Below, in pieces: positions 45,021 through 57,200 of a DNA stretch of 64,000 bases. Within the stretch, counting starts at the first letter, position 1; each line of letters opens with the position of its first letter. This DNA is from Thalassia testudinum. Lineage: Eukaryota; Streptophyta; Magnoliopsida; Alismatales; Hydrocharitaceae. The stretch is from positions 128,534,001-128,598,000 of the forward strand of contig JAZHRO010000036.1 of assembly GCA_037157565.1 (NCBI GenBank). The letters are read 5' to 3'. Below the pieces are notes generated by a model, which did not search any database, was not told where the DNA came from, and was given only the letters and a program-made list of their open reading frames with translations. A program made the position numbers and the translations under genes.

Positions 45021-46320
45021 ACACCAAGCAAACACAAGGCAAGAGGTGTTTTGTTAATTTAAAGTTCTTTAAGGCTTCTTCCAACTCTTCAGCTTGGCCA
45101 AATATAGTCAAGGCAGTTTTTCTCTGTTCCCACATAATTAATATAAGAGAAATGAGGCACTTGAAATTTTTTGTTAATGACTGTTAAGAAGGTTGAGGTT
45201 ACTTTTAGTCCTTTTTGGGTGATCAATCAAGTTGTCAAACAATTACACACCGTAAATTGACCTTCGAGTGCCCTAAAGGCGTACACTTTGTTACAATAAT
45301 ATTCTCTAATGCTCAAGTAAAAAGGTACTCCAAGGATGGAACCAAGGGATGCAAGTAGGGCTAACCCTTCCTTCGAAGCATTGCGTTAGCGGTGCCTCTT
45401 AACTACACTTGAATTCCTTTAAGGGGTGTCCCCCTCCTTAAAGTATCAAGTCACTCGGGCAAAAGTTAATATCATCGTTTCAAAGCGAGATAGGAGAGTT
45501 TGCACCAATAAAGCGATATATGCCTATAGTCTTAAAGGTCCAAGTGCTAGTGCAGTGCCTAGTACAGGAAGTATGCATTCACCACGAAAAGTAATTTTGT
45601 TTTTGAAAACCGCAATCAATTTATTCAAGCACTTCCTGTGTATTTTCCTTTCTTTTCAAGAAATAATGTGACCACTTGATTAATCTTTTCAAATCTATTT
45701 AAGTGGTCTTCTTTAATTATGTTTAGATGCAATGCATGTGCAGATAACTGATGCAGTAAGATAAGAAATGCGTACCTTGCTCCAACACTCTTCTATGCAA
45801 AAATGTACGCAATGCAGTAAGAAAATCTAGATGCTGCTCAAGCAATCCTAGATGGTCGTCCTATGGATATGCAGCTTCTAGTAGGTAGTTCCGATTTATT
45901 TTCTCTTTTTTTCTTTTGTAAAAATAAATGCATAATCAAAATATCTAACTACCACAGAAGGATCCTAAAATCTAAAGAATCGGGGACACTCCCCCACAAA
46001 CTAAACCCAGAGTACAAGGGCGAGAAAACAAATAACTAGGCTAATCCTAAAGAGTCTATCCTAAAATTCTAAATCAGAAGTATAAGAGGAAGAATCCTCC
46101 TAGATGGTCCTTCGTGTGTCTCTATGCATGTGGGATCAAGGCCCACAAGCTCCTACAATTATCTCCGCGTATAGACGTCGCTCAAGGTAGACGTCGTCTC
46201 TTAGCTACGCCTGTCGCCTCATCAGATTCCTCGCACAGGAAAGATAATGAATGATCAGATAAATGCGCAACTAAGAATAACCAAAAATAAATTCAGGTGA
46301 ATTTATTGCATCGATTGCCT
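45021..46320 (-). other. Untranslated leader of element B
   Basis: No gene. Aligns with the A leader, for example CAAGGGATGCAAGTAGGGC near 45345 and the GGGGTGTCCCCCTCC segment near 45424. Confidence 0.65.
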
Positions 46321-46337
46321 CCCCAGCAACGACGCCA
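46321..46337 (-). other. Primer-binding site (tRNA-Asp type), element B
   Basis: The plus strand reads CCCCAGCAACGACGCCA, two transitions from the tRNA-Asp 3' end, 2 nt from the LTR at 46340. Confidence 0.9.
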
Positions 46338-46339
46338 TT

Positions 46340-47950
46340 TGGTAGAGAGAATTTTGCTTTCAACAATTAATATTAAGATAATTAGTTGTTATATCAAAAA
46401 AGGTGGTGGAAAATCTCTCGATCAACACATAAAATATTTCTAACCACTAGGATCAGGTTGTATCCACAGGGAGGAACGATTGCAATAAATTCACGAGTGT
46501 AGAGCCATCATGTTTGCAAAAGTATTCGCAAAATTAATTCAATGAATATGCTGCTTTGAATGTCTCTTCCAATTTCATGAGAAGTTTAGGGCTATTTATA
46601 TAAATTTCACGTCAGAAATCAAGTTCCAAAAATATGTAGATGATGCATGTTTGTGGCATGTCATATAATTTTTAGTTGCATGCAAATCGGAATCCAATTT
46701 CAATGTTAAATGATGTGCATAACATAAGTTAAGCAATTTCAGAAAACGTAAGTGTATCCTTGCAATTTCACTTCAATTTAATATTCCAAAAATCAAAAAT
46801 CCATATCTCTTCATTGGCATGCAATGTAAATACTAATTAAACCCAAAACAGAGGAAATCTTCCTCTCGTGCGTGCGTAAAGAGGAGGCGATGGAGGGTCG
46901 CGGGAAGCTCAAAGGAGGATAAGTGCGACGAGAGCTTTCCGATGGTGGTGGTGATGCTCCGAATGGTGGCCAGCAGTCTCGTTAGCGACATGGAGGATGG
47001 CCGACGTCGGTGGCATCTCGCTGGTGTGTGGGGGCTATTTCCGACCTTTAGAGGGTGTGGCCGATCTCGTGAGGGTGCAGCGAGTCAGTTGGAATTGATG
47101 GCGTGAAGTTTCGAGGCCTGTAGACGTGGCTGCATGGAGGAGCTTCACGATGACTTTGGGTTCTTTCAGTCTATTGTAGAAGAAGAAGATGAAGGAGAGG
47201 AGGAGGAGGACTGCTGCGTGGATGGCACGTCGCACGCAAGGGTGTGTGTGCAAGCGTGCACGCGCACGCTAGGAGGGTGCGTGCAGTGGGGTTGCTATGC
47301 GAGGAGAGACTGCTTCATGCATGGGCTTGGCTGCGCGCGAGTGTGGCTGCATGCAGGTGTGGCTATGCGCAGTGAGGGGGGCACGCATGGCGGGGCTACT
47401 ACTCGCTGGCAGGAGTGCGGGCGTAGCTGCGTGGCATGCGCTATCACCGCACCGCCGATCGGTGAAGAGGAGGTGGTGGTGCCCCTGTGCATGCTGAGAG
47501 GGTAATAATGTGTGTGGCTTCCACGGTGCAGGGTCTGCTTCACGATGGAGAGGCAGGGAGTGGATGGATCCCCCTCTATCCAGGGGGCTGCGCCTAAATG
47601 CCTCTCCCATTTATTTCTCTCCCCCCGAACCTCGACCAGCAACTCGCCCAGCGTGTTAATCTCAACTGTTGGGGCGTTGCATTGAAGTTCGGCGACGAGG
47701 GTGCGATCTATTGCAAGGGAAAAAAATAAAAATAAAATGGGTTATTTACAGAGATATTCCAAAATAATGCATGTATGTCACCATAATTATATTACCTTCT
47801 ATTACATGTGAATGTAATGTATAAAACAAGCATGCCATCATATTTATAAACTAATCTATTTATAAATCTAGGTATGCTATATACAAGTAGAAATCCTTCT
47901 AATATCTAGGTATTTATGCATTCGATTAGCCCACAAATGCGGTCTCATTA
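46340..47950 (-). mobile_element. 5' LTR of element B
   Basis: Starts TGGTAGAGAG. The right end reads ATTA, so the LTR would begin TAATGAGACC on its own strand where relatives have TGATGA; one G-to-A change explains it. A minus-strand TATA box, TATATAAATA, lies at 46594-46603. The region 46860-47640 is GC-rich and runs into GTGTGTG and GCGTGCACGC motifs; frames there are not genes. Confidence 0.88.
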
Positions 47951-49288
47951 GGCATCGCCGGAGAGGAGGAAGGCGATGGCAAAGTGGGTGCGTGAGCGAT
48001 TGAAATGGGGTGTTGATGGTACGGTGGTGATAAGTAGATGCTAGGGAGTCTAATGATCTAGCTATTGGACAAAGAAAGATGGAGTTGATGCTGGTTGTGG
48101 TATGGTCGGTGCCGGAGAAGGTGAAGGCTCCAGGAGAAGGAACGGCGACGAAGAGGGGGTCGGAGAGCTCCTCACCGATATTGCGAGGTACAGTTTGAAA
48201 TGAGGAAGAAGAATCGGCTGCTTATGTACGTGGTGGCCGGTGAGGTGAACGGAGGAAGGTGGTCGCCGAAGACGAGTCGGAGTAGGCTGGAGGTGGAGGA
48301 AAAGAAGATGTTTATGGCCCAAAAACTCGCTATGGAGGTGAGGAATGTCATGGGCGAGCTTATAAAGGCCAAGAGCAAGTCTCCAAGCTTGTAAACAAGC
48401 TTGAGACCTAGAGAATCTTGAATTAGGTCTAGAACTTCCAAGAGTTAGCATGAACTCTTGGCTTGATTAGGAAAGCTGTGGAATAGCTCAAATGGAAGGA
48501 GATCCCTTCAGGAGTCATTCTATTTTTAGGAGAGTTTTGTTGAAGATTCGAGGAGAAATCCTTGATTGAAACTTACCATATACACATGGAAGCTTCCATG
48601 GCAGTGAGGTCCTCTTCGCAAAGAAGATTAAGCAGTTAAGGGGGTTTTTGTAATGAATTCAAAAGTTGAGGGGCTATTTGTAAGAAAAAGAGCCAGAGTA
48701 GGATTGAAATGCAAACTAGGTCAAGATGATCTCAGATTGAGCCCAAATTTTGGTACAAACTTAATTTGAACCCAAGTAATCTAATGGTGAAGTCAAATTT
48801 TGGCTTTGACCATGTTTGACTGGTAAAATTATGTAGAAGCCCAACTTAGGGCAAATTTCTGTCTAAGACTCTATGTTAGGTTAAATTGGGTTTCAATGGT
48901 TTACTCAAAGGTACCAAATCTTAGGAAATATTTTTACATAATTTTTAGAAGGATTAGGTGAATTTTATTCTTACCAAAACCTCAGTTAATTAAGTGGGTC
49001 AGTTCTTAGGGTTTCAGACGTGAAATGCGTGAAAACCGATTTTGTTCTGCATAGACTCACTTATTAGACATTAATGACCATATTACCTTTACAAAACCCC
49101 TGAAATACCCCATCGTTATTTTGTATTTGTGGATTGCTATTAATTTTGCAGAAATGACCTTGTATTCTTCTCTTCTTTTCAAAATAGGATATTATGCCCT
49201 TAGGATCTTCTAATGGATATGTAGGAGCATTTATCAACCTTTTTTGACCAAATTGAGCTAGTTATGGCTCATGATGGTGTTCCCATCA
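47951..49288 (-). mobile_element. 5' LTR of element C, second part
   Basis: Follows 10319-11595 of the 3' LTR closely, starting GGCATCGCCGGAG and ending GATGGTGTTCCCATCA. The next bases (GGCAA...) belong to the RT gene of G, so 49288 is the right edge of C. Confidence 0.9.
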
Positions 49289-50135
49289 GGCAAGACCTTC
49301 CCGCGAAGCACAGCGACGACTAAATCCAAATCTTAAGGAGGTCGTAAAGAAAGAAATCATCAAGTGACTAGATGCTGACATTATTTATCCTATATCTGAT
49401 AGCCCTTGGGTGAGTCTAATTCAAGTGGTACCCAAAAACCAGGACTCATCATAATCAAGATCAAATCTTCCCATTCCCACACGAATTACGAATTTGTGGT
49501 GGGTTTGCATCGACTACCACAGACTCAACACGGTTACAAAGAAGGACCACTTTCCTCTACGATTCATTGATCAAATCCTTGAGAAACTTGCTGGTAATAA
49601 ATTCTTCTACTTTTTGGATGGTTACTTTGGATACAATCAAGTTGTGATCCACCCTGAAGATCAAGAGAAAACGACCTTCACCTGCCCCTTCGGAACTTTT
49701 GCTTTCTGAAGGATGCCATTGGGCTTTGGAACACACTCGCAACTTTTTAGAGGTGCATGCTAGCCATTTTTACCGAGATGGTGGGTGCATATATGGAAGT
49801 ATTCATGGATGATTTTTCAGTCTTTGGGGAGACCTTCGATATCTATCTTGATAATCTGTCGAAGATCTTGAAACGTTACATTGAAATGAATCTTGTCCTT
49901 AGTTGGGAGAACAACCATTTTATGGTTCCAGAGGGCATTGTACTTGGCCATCTCATGTCTGAGAGAGGTATCCAAGTAGATTGAGCCAAGATCAATCAAA
50001 TCCCTAATCAACCAATCCTTGAATCGATCAAGGGCATCCGATCTTTTCTCGGGCATGTTTGATTTTTTAGAAGTTTTATATTTGATTTTTCAAAGATTGA
50101 CCGACCGCTCACGAATCTCCTCACGAAAGACAATT
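49289..50135 (+). pseudogene. pol: Reverse transcriptase of element G (5' end missing)
   Basis: Begins inside the domain: PSREAQRRLNPNLKEVVKKE, LDADIIYPISDSPWVS, VCIDYHRLNTVTKKDHFPLR (49500), FIDQILEKLAGNKFFYFLDG, FTCPFGTFAF, then VGAYMEVFMDDFSVFGETFD with the catalytic DD (about 49800) and LSWENNHFMVPEGIVLGHLM. It ends with IKGIRSFLGHV and a stop near 50063. Frame changes lie near 49440 and 49710; stops lie near 49362, 49709 and 49982. The left border is the C insertion. Confidence 0.87.
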
Positions 50136-50600
50136 TTTGAGATGAATGAGGAGTGTATATCTGTATTTATGACCTTAAGAGACAGAGTTACACAGGCTCC
50201 TATTCTGCAACCTCCTGATTGGAATCTACCTTTTGAAATCATGTGTGATGTATCTGATTACGCAGTTGGAGCCATTTTAGGATAGAAAATAAAGAAAAAT
50301 CCTGTAGTGATTTACTATGATAGTAAGACAATGAATGACATGCAAAGGAATTATACTGTTATTGAGAAGGAATTGCTAGCGATAGTATTTGGATTGGAAA
50401 AATTTAGATCTTATATCCTTGGATCTTGAATCATTGTGTACTCTGATTACTTTGCAATCAAACACCTTCTATCTAAGAAGGACACGAAACCTAGGTTGAT
50501 CAGCTTCTACAAGAATTTGACCTAGAAATTCGTGATAAGGCGGGATGACAGAATGTCGTTGTCGACCACCTTTCCCACCTTCCTTCTAAAAAAGTAGAGT
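50136..50600 (+). pseudogene. pol: RNase H of element G
   Basis: Degrades the RNA of the RNA-DNA hybrid. Motifs: APILQPPDWNLPFEIMCDVS with DYAVGAILG and the first catalytic Asp (about 50240), NYTVIEKELLAIVFGLEKFR with the Glu (about 50370), YSDYFAIKHLLSKKDTKPRL with the next Asp (about 50450). Stops after AILG (50283) and after ILGS (50426) and a frame change after ISF (near 50505) inactivate it. The same catalytic order is found in A and B. Confidence 0.82.
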
Positions 50601-51943
50601 CTTCTCCAATCACTAAACATTTTCCTGATGAACATCTTTTGACTATATATTCTGATCTTCCTCGGTATGCCGACATCGTTAACTATTTGGTTACACATCA
50701 ATTCCCACTTGACTGGGATGGGAATCACAAATCACGACTCAAATCATAAGCCAAATACTATTTCTGGGAAGATCCATATCTGTTTCGACTCTACAATGAT
50801 CAAATCATCAGGCGTTGTGTATCTTCTTCTCAAATTGACTCTATCCTATCTTTTTGTCATGATCAGGCTTGTGGCAGTCATTTTTTTGGTCGTAAGATTG
50901 CTACAAAAGTTTTGCAGTGTGGGTTTTATTGGCCCACTCTTTTTGCAGATTCACAGATATATTGTAAGGCATGTAGTCATTGCCAAACTCTTGGTAGCAT
51001 GTCATGCAAAGACATGATGCTTCTGAATTTGATTGTTGCCTGTGAAATCTTTGATATCTAAGGCATAGATTTTATGGGTCCATTCCCATTTTCTTCTGGC
51101 TTCGGGTACATTTTACTCACTGTTGATTATATTTCTCATTGGATCGACGCCAAACCCACACGCACAAATGATCATAGAGTTGTCATTCCTTTTATTTAGA
51201 GTCATATCATCTCTCATTTTGGGGTACCACGAGCTATCATTTCTGATGGCGGATCCCATTTCAATAATGCCCAGTTTAGGAATTTGCTTAGAAAATATGG
51301 GGTCGCACATCATTTTGCTACACCTTTTCATCCCCAAACTAATGGGCAAATCGAGGTCTCTAATCGAGAGATTAAAAAGATCCTTCAAATGGCAATCCAA
51401 CCCAATAGGAAGGATTGGTCTTCCCATTTAGAAGAGGCTTTGTGGGATTATAGGACTGCCCACATAATAACCATAGGCATGTCACCATACAAACTTGTTT
51501 ACGGGAAACCCTGTCATCTTCCCATAGAAGTAGAACACAAGACCTATTGGGCAATTGAAACCTGTAATCTTAACCTCGTGAAGGCTAGTGATCACCATAG
51601 GTTACAACTTAGTGAACTTGAGGAACTCCGACATGATTCCTATGAGAGTTCTAAGTTGTATAAGGGAAAATTAAAAGCCTTCCATGATAAACACATTTCC
51701 CGCAAATCTTTTGCACCTGGTCAGAAGGTGTTGCTTTTTGATGCCCGTTTAAACCTCTTCCACAGTAAACTTAGATCCAAATGGATAGGTCCATTTGATG
51801 TCATTAGAGTCTTCGACAATGGAGCTGTCGAAATCACCAAACCCAATAAGAATCAACCCTTCAAAATCAATGGTCAACTCCTTAAACCTTTTCTGGAAAC
51901 ACATGTCTTGGGTCTTGTTGGAGACTGTTACACATTCCATTAA
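50601..51943 (+). pseudogene. pol: Integrase of element G
   Basis: N-terminal zinc-binding region with SFCHDQACGSHF and CKACSHCQTLG (about 50860-50990), [20 protein letters not shown] with the first Asp (about 51070), ISDGGSHFNNAQF with the second Asp (about 51240), [14 protein letters not shown] with the Glu (about 51350), then PCHLPIEVEHKTYWAIETCN and [20 protein letters not shown]. The C-terminal domain includes LRSKWIGPFDVIRVF; the stop is at 51941-51943. The last 219 codons, from 51284, are still open, making this the best preserved gene in the window. Stops upstream (about 50748, 51060, 51197) still prevent a full protein. Confidence 0.9.
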
Positions 51944-52217
51944 CTCTCTAAGGTTTACACCTAGTTGAAGGTGTAAAACTTAGCATTCACACATCCTGTA
52001 TATAGTTGTTTCCTGCTTTCCACACTTTCATCTACCTATACACTTGAGTCTATTCTATATCTGTCACTTCCTTATTTTGTCTACTCTTCACTTAGTCTGA
52101 CTAACCACTTTGACTTTTGTTAGGCTTGAAATCGTCAACACAAAATTGTTCTCTTCTTTGCGACTCCTTTTGTTACCCTATACTAAGTGAAGTGTAGAGT
52201 CTTTTTCACCCTTTTTA

Positions 52218-52251
52218 CAATGAGGACATTGTAACATTTTAGCTTGGGGGG
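52218..52251 (+). promoter_or_regulatory. Second G-rich tract with CAATGAGGACATTG box, element G
   Basis: CAATGAGGACATTG (52218-52231) can fold as a 5-bp stem with an AGGA loop; AGCTTGGGGGG follows at 52241-52251. It lies about 275 bp after the integrase stop and about 2 kb before the true polypurine tract. Confidence 0.6.
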
Positions 52252-53230
52252 TGTGAAGTGAAATATTAATACTCAAAGTGTATTGGTAGATAAAAGAGAA
52301 AATTTAAAAATAGAAAAAGTAAAATAAAACTACTTAAAAATTTGAAAATTTTCATAAAAATTTGAAAATTTATAAAGCATAAAAACTAAAATATATAAAT
52401 ATAAAAATTAAAAAAATATAAAATGATAAAAATAATAATGGGGGGATAACATATATTTTTTAAGAAGAATAGAAGAACATAAAAACGTATTTAAATATTT
52501 ATAGTAGCAATTAAAGAGCTTAATTTTCTTTTTTAAGGTCAAAAACCAAAAATAGTGATAGTGTATATACTAGAAAGAGCATTGAATCTTTACTTTGGAC
52601 TTTATCTTAAATACTTTTTCAAAGCACATATTTGTTTGCGAATTTTGATCGGGGATTTTCTCGAGTTAGAGTCTGAAACCCTAAAGGATTTGTTTCTCCT
52701 CTTTATTCTAAAACAAAGTAATTAAGATGTATTAAATTTTATACAAGACTTAAATTTTGGAATTAAATTGTAACTTTCTTGGTCAATAAGACTAGGTTAG
52801 ATCCTTCTGATTTTTGAATATTTGTTTTTACCACCTAGTTGGGTAAAAAGACTAGATACCTAAAGTTGATTAATCAATTAAGGACATTTGGCTAGACTTG
52901 GCGAGTTGCATCTTGACATATCCTACAGGATGATACTAATGGTTTAAGGGACCTAAGAGTGAAAGGCTTTGCTATCCACACTCTGGTTTGAGAGCTAAGT
53001 AACCTAAGTGCCCAAATTTCACACACATTAAAATTATCTTGTTGGCATCTGAGACTACGAAAATACAGAGGTTAAGAGATCAATTCTAAATCCTCTTTAG
53101 TCCAGGGATTTTCACAGGGCAGCTCTTGAAAGGGTGAAGGATGTGCCACTCACCTAGAAAAAGGAATTGGAGTATTTTATTTAGTAAGAAAAATGAGGAG
53201 GAGAAAAATAAATTATATACATGCTGCAGT

Positions 53231-53352
53231 TAAGCATCTCGGTACAAACGGATGCTTATGCAGTTTTTATCCACCAAATAAAGCATCTCGCTACCAATGG
53301 ATGTTACCCCTTCCTCCGTCAATAAAACACCTCGCTACATATGGGTGTTTTA
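53231..53352 (+). repeat. Array of three hairpins with covarying stems, element G
   Basis: Hairpin 1: TAAGCATC (53231-53238) / GATGCTTA (53251-53258). Hairpin 2: AGCATC (53282-53287) / GATGTT (53300-53305), with one G-U pair. Hairpin 3: TAAAACACC (53323-53331) / GGTGTTTTA (53344-53352). All three loops are 12 nt: TCGGTACAAACG, TCGCTACCAATG and TCGCTACATATG. The stem sequence changes on both sides at once while the loop start TCG[G/C]TAC stays. Confidence 0.7.
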
Positions 53353-54265
53353 ACCTATAGAAAATGGACTAAAAAAAATACGGAGATAAAATATAGGAAT
53401 AAGAGACCTAATGGTCCACCGGGGAGATATACACAAAAAATGTTGACCTTGGGATAGAAAAATGGTGAGGAGAAAGCAACCAAATCTGAGTAAGGCCAAG
53501 CCAAAAGCTTGAATTGGTATAACCTGAATTGAAAATTGATATCTTAAGATCTAAATTTTTGCAACTTTGGATGCCTTTAGGATGAGTCTCTTCATGAGCA
53601 TGGATGCTTTAAAATCATAGCTACTAAACCTTTGTATTGGGCAGTGAAGCCTAAGAAATCGGGTTTTGGATACTAGCGGTTGAGGTCTAAAAGAGATAGA
53701 TTGACAAAACCCTAGGTTTAGAAGTCTGTCCTTGGTGCTGTGGGCTGGCTAGTTAGGGATTTTACTTTACTCTGAATTTGGTTAATAAAGGGTGTCTAGT
53801 TAATTTGCAAAGGCTAGGTTGGTAAAAATCAGATTTCACAAACTTAAGGATTAACCTGTCTATTGAATTTTTGAGTTGGAATTTAAATTCCAGTCTTTGA
53901 ATTCTATTTTCTTAGCCATCTTGATTTCTTTGGTTTTAGAGTCTAGAGTGGATACAAAGAATAAACAGGTTTTCAATGTTCTAATTCGAAGGAAATTCCC
54001 GTCAAGATTCTATTTTTGCAAATACACATTGCTGAGAAGTATTTAGGGTTTTGAGCCCATAGTAAGCAAATTCTTGCTAATGCTCTGTACATTTATGGAT
54101 ATTTATTTAAAATATAAAAATTAAAAAAAGTGAATATTAAAAATTATGACCTAAGCATTCTTCTACTATAAAATTATTTATAATTATTTAATCACCCTGG
54201 TGCTTAAATCATCATATTTCTTGGTTAATTTTGTTAGGGACTAGCAAAACTTTGGATTGGGGGTA

Positions 54266-57200
54266 TGATGAGAGACTCATCATGACTCTTAATTGCCCCT
54301 AATTAACTAGTGTCCCTAGTTAATTAGCTAAGAATATACTTAATACAGGGTTAATTATACTATAGGGGATTAAATACAAAGGACCTTCAAAATAAGTTAA
54401 AAACACTAAATTAAATATCAATTAATATTAATAATAATTTAATTAATACTTTGGACTCAAATATTAAACATTTAGCTATTTATTTAATATCTGAACTAAC
54501 TTAATTAATTTTATGACCTAAGTATTTAATTAACTTAAGTAAATTAATCACTTAATTAAATATAGCTAAGAAGGGAAAAAACATAAATTCAAGGCATGAA
54601 TATAATATTTACCTAATTTATAATTATATATAAAATGTTGAAAAAGAAATAAATTAAAATAAGCCAAAAAGCTAACTGTTTGCATTTTAGTCCTTAATTT
54701 CTATGCCAATTGAGTCTTTTACTACAACTAGGTCCTTTTTTTTATTGCAAGGAGACCCTTGTGAACACTGCCTTCATCATCTTCTTCTTCTTCCTTAGCT
54801 ACGAACGACCGAGGAAGTCCAGTCACCACACTATTCGATCACCTTCCATCCGATGTCAGAACTTAACCATCGTTGTCGCCAACCTTCCGCTCACCTTCTC
54901 TTCTTCATCCGACGACTCTAATCTCCTTCTAATCCTAATTACGATAGGTGAAGATCATCGACATTGGAGATGACGCTGGTGAGTTAGGCTGCATCTAGAT
55001 GCATTCCCATCCAGATACAACCCCCTAACCCTCTCCGCCACCTATAAATAGACTTCCACACCTTTGATCTCGAGGAGCGACACCCTACCCTCTTCCCCAA
55101 CTAAAGTCGCTTAATAAGATATTCTTTCCTAACCTCCGGTGACCTCTACCCCCTTCTTCTAGTCTTCTCCGAAGTCCTAATCGTCCTTCGATCTCTGCCA
55201 CCCTCTGCAGCATCTAGCAACAAGGTTGCACCCCCATCCTCTTCCTCCTACACGTCACATTCCTCACCGCCGGAGCTCTTCCTTGACCCTTTGATTTCAT
55301 CATGAGCCTTCAATGGAGTCTTCTAAACTCCTTCCAGGTAACAGCATAGATTAGTTTAGCCTAGTTAGTTAATTAGTTAGCTTAGTTAAATGACTTGTCT
55401 TCCGATGTCTTAATCAGCTTCGACAAGTTCCTTGAACTTGTCAGGTGCCTCCTTTTGTCTTTTAATTCCATTAATCACACTCTAAAGCCTCTCGCGATCA
55501 TTTCTACTCTACTAATTACATAATTTTATCATCTTACCATCTAATCCACTACACCTCCACCAGAGACCTCCGCTATCCATGGCAAAGGTCCCATGGCTTA
55601 AATCACCTCCATTAGGGGCCCTCCATCACCTATCCACAACTATAGGGCCCTGATCTTATCTTTAATTAGACAAATTAACGCCCATGATTAAAACACCTAA
55701 ATCACTTCAATCTCCTGAGCTCACTGTCAATGGCGGCTCAGCAGGAGTTCTTTCACCTAAGTAATCACTATTAGATCATCGCCACACACAACCATTTCCC
55801 CTCACTCAATTGAGTGAGGGAAATGCTCTTGAGTTTAGACGAACTCAAGAGGCAGATCTTCTGAATTTTGGATTAATCTGTGTACTTGATCATCAATTGT
55901 ATTAATTGACATTTTCTTGAGATTCCTTGCAATCTCAAGAACTTGTTGAGACCACTTTTGGTCCATTTCTTGGAGATTTCATCTCCAACGTATAAACTTG
56001 GTGTTCACCAGAGCTCCGACGAGCTCCGACGAACCAATTATGAACCTCAACCTCCCAAAGACCCTAAGAAGTTCCATATCACTTAGAGGTGATCTCAGGG
56101 CTAGATTCCTGTATCTAAATTTATGATTCAATAGGGATTCCTCTTTGTTGAACTCTATCTTCTCCAACTCCATCGGAGTTGGAGAAGCTTAATCATTGAG
56201 GTTATCTATTTAGAAATAGGTTCATAAACACCAGTAGAACATCTAGAACCTATTCTAAATTAGAATTAAGTATGAGAAACTCTAGAATCTTCCACCAAAC
56301 AAGCTACCTTCAGAACTTAGGTGACGAGTCTGGAAACACCTTTAGAGCTATCAAAACCTTAATTTAAGATGCTGAGCAACTTCCTGAGGTTGAAATAGAC
56401 CCATTTAGGTCTTTAATTTGATCTATGAAGTTGTGAATTTAAAAGTAAACCTTTGAGCTCTTTTGGTCAACCTTGAGTCCAATCTTAGATATAAAGGATT
56501 GAATCTGAGATTTAAGGGGTTATTTGAGTTCCTGGGGTGATTGCAAATCAAGTTAAATTGATTTGATGATGTTTAGACAAGATTTGAGAAGGATCCCAAG
56601 AACTGTACAGTTTGGGTTATTTTTGAACCCAAAGCTGTTCTTGATCTTTTCGTCGAGATATGAAGTTAATCTTCACCTAGATTAGTTTCTTTTGATTCAT
56701 TGAATCAATCTAGATCAATTCATGATGTCCTAATCTATCTCCTGGCCTGATTCAACTCTGAATCAGAAGCTTTGAATCTGAGATCCAAAGCTTTCAAGAT
56801 TTTGGCCTCCTGAAACCTTTCCAGGCCTCTCTCTTCTAAACCACGCGGAATGCTTACTTGAATACTTCTGAATCCTAAATTGAGGGTAATAATTCCTCTG
56901 CAGATCATTTGACCTGAGAATGTCTCTTCTAAGTACATTCTGGGCACGTGAACAGTGACATGTTCATCCTCTAATTTCTTGGATCAAATCTGATCCAAAG
57001 CCCAAAAATTGGGGCTAATGGAGGATCTTTAGGGCTTTCGATCAAGCCCTTGTTTGCTCGATTTGGAGCATTATGCTATCTGGAATCTTCATTTGAAGAT
57101 CTAACCTGATGCTGTGTGGCAACGAAGGAGGGAGCGGCTTTTTAGTCCCACCTCGGGAGTTCTTGGCCACGTGCGTTGGTATAATATGGAAATGTGCACC

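Larger units (their letters stand above)
38012..47955 (-). mobile_element. Element B: Athila-like retrotransposon (38017-47950) with TSD GGC[G/A]T
   Basis: Right LTR 46340-47950 (5' LTR in this orientation), PBS 46321-46337, gag-pol 45020-39559, truncated left LTR 38017 to about 38280. The flanks GGCGT (38012-38016) and GGCAT (47951-47955) restore the sequence GATAGGCATTGCCGG seen in the sister LTR at 10317. Pol is close to A throughout. Several frameshifts inactivate it. Confidence 0.9.
6821..49288 (-). mobile_element. Element C: non-autonomous Athila-like retrotransposon, split by four insertions
   Basis: Parts in order on the plus strand: 3' LTR (6821-7432 and 10189-11595, its first ~450 bp missing), polypurine tract (11596), internal region (11596-14912 and 34312-36793), PBS (36794-36810), and 5' LTR (36814-38016 and 47951-49288). 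The internal region is about 5.8 kb once the E insertion is removed. It encodes gag and protease only; no RT or integrase motif lies between the protease stop and the 3' LTR. The right end abuts the RT gene of element G. The missing left end of the 3' LTR is explained if C' inserted there, the rest lying left of the window. Confidence 0.8.
49289..54265 (+). mobile_element. Element G: 3' half of an Athila-like retrotransposon, opened by C
   Basis: Only the part from within RT to the 3' end is present; the 5' LTR, gag, protease and the first part of RT should lie left of the window. Order: RT, RNase H, integrase, about 2.3 kb non-coding, polypurine tract, 3' LTR from 54266. It is on the plus strand and is a more distant relative of A and B (MEVFMDDFSVFGETFD against VEIFMDDFSIYGSSFD). 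Confidence 0.85.
51944..54265 (+). other. 3' non-coding region and polypurine tract of element G
   Basis: No env-like frame. Contents: CAATGAGGACATTG box with AGCTTGGGGGG (52218-52251), an A-rich low-complexity stretch with repeated AAAATTTGAAAATTT (52290-52460), the hairpin array (53231-53352), and at the end GGGACTAGCAAAACTTTGG with ATTGGGGGTA, the polypurine tract, directly before the LTR at 54266. Confidence 0.75.

Noticed and set aside
50667..51017. A hydrophobic frame of 116 codons resembling a membrane protein
   Set aside because: It is an out-of-frame reading of the G integrase N-terminal region, whose true frame shows the zinc-binding and IDFMGPF motifs.
54710..54973. Frame with a hydrophobic start, possibly a small host gene
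   Set aside because: It lies in the U3 region of the G 3' LTR upstream of its TATA box; no homologous domain is seen.
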